The notes under the pieces are model-generated. The model did not search any database, was not told where the DNA came from, and saw nothing but the letters and a program-made list of their open reading frames with translations. DNA of 8,374 bases from an uncultured Eubacterium sp. (GTDB taxonomy: Bacteria; Bacillota; Clostridia; Lachnospirales; Lachnospiraceae): the NCBI GenBank assembly GCA_900547255.1, contig URGC01000102.1, positions 1 through 8,374 on the forward strand, written 5' to 3'. Positions 5,892 through 8,374 of this stretch are shown in pieces (position 1 is the first letter of the stretch; the number at the start of each line of letters is the position of its first letter). The translations under genes and the position numbers were made by a program.

Positions 5892-6536
5892 TCAATTAAT
5901 TTTACTTCTAATTTCGCCTATCAACTTATGCACAGTTGTACCAGGACACATCTCTGATGGTTTCTTTTTACCTTCACGTTCACACTGTTCAAGCTTTTGT
6001 TGTGCTATCTGTATTGCTTTTTCTTCATTACCTACATTGCAAATTTTTCCATACATTTTTTCATCTGACTTGGAATACTCTTGCTTTGTTTTACTCTCGT
6101 ACACTCGTCCAAACTCAGAACAACAAGTCCATGAATCATGAATTGCTGGCATAACACCAAAATAAGCATACATCCATATTTCAAAACACGGATTAGACCA
6201 TCCTACTCTTATATCATTTTTCTCTGCTTCATCAATAAATTCATCAAATCCAACCACCTGATCTCTATCAAAAACAATCCAAGGCATACGATATTGTGCT
6301 TCATAGGCTGTTAGTTCCAAGCATTTATCAATCAAACTTCTTGTCTTTGTTTCTACAACTTTGATGACAAGTTTATTTCTAGCTTCTTCAGGCAATGACT
6401 GATGCAGTCCTTTAAAAAAACAACGTTCTGTCCCTTCTGTATCTGTAACGATTAAGTAGTAACCCAATTCCGGCACTTTGAACTTTCTTCTTTGTTCTCT
6501 TGTTTTTCTATTCCCTGTTCTATCTCCTTTTGCCAT
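5892..6536 (-). CDS. RloB-family protein, probable effector of an RloA-RloB / AbiL-type defence system
   Basis: This 214-residue protein has the RloB family motifs in order: a basic N-terminus (GNRKTREQRRK, 8-18), TDTEGTE (31-37, family EGxxTE), IVFDRD (87-92), SNPCFEIW (114-121, family NPxFExW) and a C-terminal CPGTTVHKLIGEI (197-209). Glu34, Asp90 and Asp92 are spaced like the acidic residues of TOPRIM-like nucleases; nuclease activity is inference. The start is the ATG at 6536, two bases after the ATPase stop (6541-6539), with GGAG upstream inside the ATPase end. The frame is also open to 6590, but that would overlap the ATPase by about 50 bp. Such pairs are known from lactococcal AbiL (AbiLi ATPase, AbiLii RloB-like) and as R-linked ORFs beside restriction-modification genes. 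No restriction genes are visible here. Confidence 0.85.
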   Translation of the reverse strand: MAKGDRTGNRKTREQRRKFKVPELGYYLIVTDTEGTERCFFKGLHQSLPEEARNKLVIKVVETKTRSLIDKCLELTAYEAQYRMPWIVFDRDQVVGFDEFIDEAEKNDIRVGWSNPCFEIWMYAYFGVMPAIHDSWTCCSEFGRVYESKTKQEYSKSDEKMYGKICNVGNEEKAIQIAQQKLEQCEREGKKKPSEMCPGTTVHKLIGEIRSKIN

Positions 6537-6538
6537 GC

Positions 6539-7852
6539 TTAATCTCTCCGTTCCACCTCGGTCAGTGCTGAGCCAATGTCCCTCGGACATTGAACACCAC
6601 TAAAAATATCTATACTCTTTAAAGTCGGAATAGCACCATATTTACCAATCAGATAATTCTTCTCATAGCTTTCGTCCTTACGAATACGCACTCCATCCTC
6701 ATCCACAAAATCAGCAAGTGAATATAATGTTGAAACGCCTCGATCATCCTTCTCAACAAACCATATTTCATCGCGGCGCAGTAGCTGATTAGACAATTGC
6801 CAAGTATCATGCGTTGTAAACACTAACTGTGCATGATTAATATTAATTTGTGGATTCAAAAATGTAAGCAAAAAGTTTCTTACTAAAAGCGGATGCAGAC
6901 GTGCATTTAGTTCATCAATAAAAAACACACTCCCCTTCTCCAACACTTCCTGCAATTCAGGATAAAGGGCAAACATTTTCAATGTTCCTGCTGACTCAGC
7001 TCCTAAAGGTATCTCAGCCATATCGTCAGAATCAATCTTCTTATGGAGTGCATTAATCTTGTATTTTTCTTCCTTTGATTCACCATCATTAGGAACTTTT
7101 TCTATTCTGAAATCCCTAATATGTTCGTCAAATGATGAAAAATATTCTACTACCTTTTGCTGAACACTCTTGTCATTAACAAAATTTTTTGGCAATCTGC
7201 GTGATAAGAAATAGTTTGTAAAAGGATCTCCAAAATCTGCGAATTCGTTTGTCAAAAACCAATCTCTGACTGCCTTACATTTACTGATTTTTAACTTAGC
7301 TCCTAAAGAAGCAATCAATACCTGTTTCTCAAGTGCTATCTTTATATTATCCCTGCTGTTCTTCGGTAAACCTGACAAATCTAACTCACTGTCAGAATTT
7401 CCACGATAAAATACTGTACTGTACTTTCTGGCAGTCTTAGCCTTAGAGTTCAGCCATTCCTCTGTTACACCTTCTTTATCAACGCAGAATCCATAATTAT
7501 ATGTCTTCTCGTTCTTATCATCTGGAATAGTAAAATATACCTCAAAACTTGATTCTGCATCTGATGATGTAGAATCAAATAAAAATGGAGTAGGTCTGTA
7601 CTCTTTGAATTTTTCTTCCTCATCTCCGTACTTAAATGAATCCACAACATATTCAGCCATGTATTCAAATGCACTATATATATTTGATTTGCCACTTGCA
7701 TTAGCTCCATAAATGGCAGCAATAGGCAATATCTTTTCACTTCCAATAGTTACAACTCTTTCAGAAAACTCTGTCATTTTTGTGGCAGACAAATCCAGAG
7801 TAGCCTCTTCCCTAAATGATTTAAAATTTTTAAAGTTAAATTGAATCAACAT
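6539..7852 (-). CDS. AAA/ABC-type ATPase, RloA/AbiLi-like, probable sensor-motor of a defence system
   Basis: This 437-residue protein starts with IQFNFKNFKSFREE, a typical start of OLD/RloA-like AAA_15 or AAA_21 ATPases. Walker A is YGANASGKSN (about 48-57). A degenerate ABC signature, GAESAGTLKM, lies near 284-293. Walker B is VFFIDEL (about 309-315), followed by NARLHP, and the H-loop motif TTHD is at about 346-349. The region between Walker A and the signature is a large variable insert, as expected. It is likely cytosolic and dimerises on ATP. The ATG at 7852 follows GAGG (7864-7861) by 8 nt; a GTG at 7861 overlaps that site and is unlikely. It sits immediately upstream of the rloB-like gene with a 2-bp gap and shares its promoter. 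The pairing points to anti-phage abortive infection; which phage signal is sensed cannot be read from sequence. Confidence 0.88.
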   Translation of the reverse strand: MLIQFNFKNFKSFREEATLDLSATKMTEFSERVVTIGSEKILPIAAIYGANASGKSNIYSAFEYMAEYVVDSFKYGDEEEKFKEYRPTPFLFDSTSSDAESSFEVYFTIPDDKNEKTYNYGFCVDKEGVTEEWLNSKAKTARKYSTVFYRGNSDSELDLSGLPKNSRDNIKIALEKQVLIASLGAKLKISKCKAVRDWFLTNEFADFGDPFTNYFLSRRLPKNFVNDKSVQQKVVEYFSSFDEHIRDFRIEKVPNDGESKEEKYKINALHKKIDSDDMAEIPLGAESAGTLKMFALYPELQEVLEKGSVFFIDELNARLHPLLVRNFLLTFLNPQININHAQLVFTTHDTWQLSNQLLRRDEIWFVEKDDRGVSTLYSLADFVDEDGVRIRKDESYEKNYLIGKYGAIPTLKSIDIFSGVQCPRDIGSALTEVERRD

Positions 7853-7883
7853 GATTGCCACCTCATCTTATTTTATATTAAAT

Positions 7884-7911
7884 ATTATATACAATTTGCA
7901 CAAAATATCAA
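7884..7911 (-). promoter_or_regulatory. Promoter of the ATPase-rloB operon
   Basis: TTGATA at 7911-7906, a 16-bp spacer and a perfect TATAAT at 7889-7884 on the minus strand give a start about 25 nt before the ATPase ATG. A second perfect TATAAT lies at 7951-7946, with TTGAAT 19 bp upstream (7976-7971), a less favourable spacing. An interrupted dyad, GTGA-N7-TCAC (7921-7935), lies between the two and could be an operator. Confidence 0.62.
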
Positions 7912-7956
7912 CATTGTACTGTGATTTTTTCTCACGCACTTGTAGATTATATATTA

Positions 7957-7977
7957 ATTCAACATTCAACATTCAAA
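7957..7977. repeat. Three tandem heptamers upstream of the defence operon
   Basis: ATTCAAC, ATTCAAC and ATTCAAA lie end to end; on the minus strand they read TTGAAT repeated every 7 bp. Each copy resembles a -35 element, so changes in copy number could shift promoter spacing. The array is short and may be chance. Confidence 0.5.
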
Positions 7978-7993
7978 ATCATAAAATTATGAA

Positions 7994-8167
7994 CTATAAC
8001 ATCATAGCGTTTATAGATATGTAATCTTTGCTCTCTGGATATAATGCATCCTTCTCTGTCACCCTCTCTACCTTCCCGGTATTTGCTTCTATCAAAAGTT
8101 TGCTTTTGCTTGTTTGGAGCATCTCATAAACCCCCAGAATCAATCGAAAATCTGATTGACTACGCAT
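7994..8167 (-). CDS. Small uncharacterised protein (57 residues)
   Basis: I do not recognise this gene. The minus-strand frame runs from ATG at 8167 to TAG at 7996-7994 and encodes a hydrophilic, protein-like sequence starting MRSQSDFRLILGVYEML (1-17). This is followed by KLLIEANTGKVERVTEKDA (23-41) and YPESKDYISINAMML (43-57). The amphipathic start and the beta-like LLIEANTGKVERV stretch look like genuine coding sequence rather than random translation. No good ribosome binding site precedes 8167. A second ATG (residue 16, near 8122) has a G-run (GGGGG) 8 nt upstream and is an alternative start. It lies 83 bp downstream of another same-strand fragment and about 140 bp upstream of the ATPase gene. 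It could be a small accessory protein or the tail of a decayed mobile element. Confidence 0.5.
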   Translation of the reverse strand: MRSQSDFRLILGVYEMLQTSKSKLLIEANTGKVERVTEKDALYPESKDYISINAMML

Positions 8168-8250
8168 TATAGGCTACACCATTTCAATATTGGTAAATGC
8201 TCTAGGCAGGTGTTATATATAAGCTTCTTCTCTTTACTTAATACAACTTT

Positions 8251-8374
8251 CTACCCAAACAAAAAAACATCATCGAATTGTGCTTCCGGAAATGTTTTCT
8301 TCATCATCTTCCACATTGCTTTTGCATGAATCCTGTCATGCCAGACAAAACGGCGCAACACTTTTCTCACAGAC
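8251..8374 (-). CDS. C-terminal fragment of an unrecognised gene entering from the right edge
   Basis: The last 40 codons of a minus-strand frame are visible, open to the window edge and ending at TAG (8253-8251). The residues include RKVLRRFVWHDRIHAKAM (about 3-20), then WKMMKKTFPEAQFDDVFLFG (21-40). The basic start, the WHDRIHAKAM block and the acidic-aromatic end look like real protein sequence. I cannot assign a family. The 57-residue small ORF follows it on the same strand after 83 bp. Whether this is the end of a complete gene or a relic cannot be judged without the sequence to the right. Confidence 0.5.
   Translation of the reverse strand, partial: SVRKVLRRFVWHDRIHAKAMWKMMKKTFPEAQFDDVFLFG

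Noticed and set aside
8140..8159. Inverted repeat TCAATC-N8-GATTGA
   Set aside because: It lies inside the 57-residue frame, is only 6 bp long and has no T-run; not enough for a terminator or an attachment site.

Overview
The window looks like a low-GC Gram-positive chromosome, most likely Clostridia and probably Lachnospiraceae. The reasons are the strong AGGAGG-type ribosome binding sites, near-consensus sigma-A promoters with A/T-rich spacers, one clear TTG start, and the gene set: FeoA, a short DtxR-type regulator, ThrH, NhaC, an M18 aminopeptidase and RloB. No sequence search was run, so this is recognition by eye.

Left end (1-717): the first codons of a minus-strand feoA face a plus-strand gene for a short, single-domain-pair DtxR/IdeR-type metal regulator. 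Between them is a near-consensus promoter for feoA (TTGACA, 17 bp, TATACT). It is covered by an array of TTAG/CTAA half-sites in strict 20-bp register, running from the -10 box through the -35 box and on upstream. This iron-control region is the most striking non-coding structure in the window.

718-1134 is non-coding. It carries a short tandem repeat, a long hairpin that can act as a two-way terminator for the converging regulator and thrH, and a possible relic of an insertion-sequence end.

1135-5813 is a co-directional minus-strand group: apeB (M18 aminopeptidase), an NhaC-family Na+/H+ antiporter, a voltage-gated-type K+ channel, and thrH (phosphoserine phosphatase / homoserine phosphotransferase). 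The antiporter and channel overlap by ATGA and are probably translationally coupled, which suggests a joint Na+/H+/K+ homeostasis unit. thrH has its own good promoter.

5892-7852 holds a two-gene operon, an AAA/ABC-type ATPase followed two bases later by an RloB-family protein. The layout matches the RloA-RloB / AbiL phage-defence family. It has its own promoter, no clear terminator before apeB, and a more A/T-rich look than the genes downstream of it.

The right end (7994-8374) contains two unrecognised minus-strand coding stretches: a complete 57-codon small ORF, and the last 40 codons of a gene that enters from beyond the window. They may mark the edge of an accessory region next to the defence operon.
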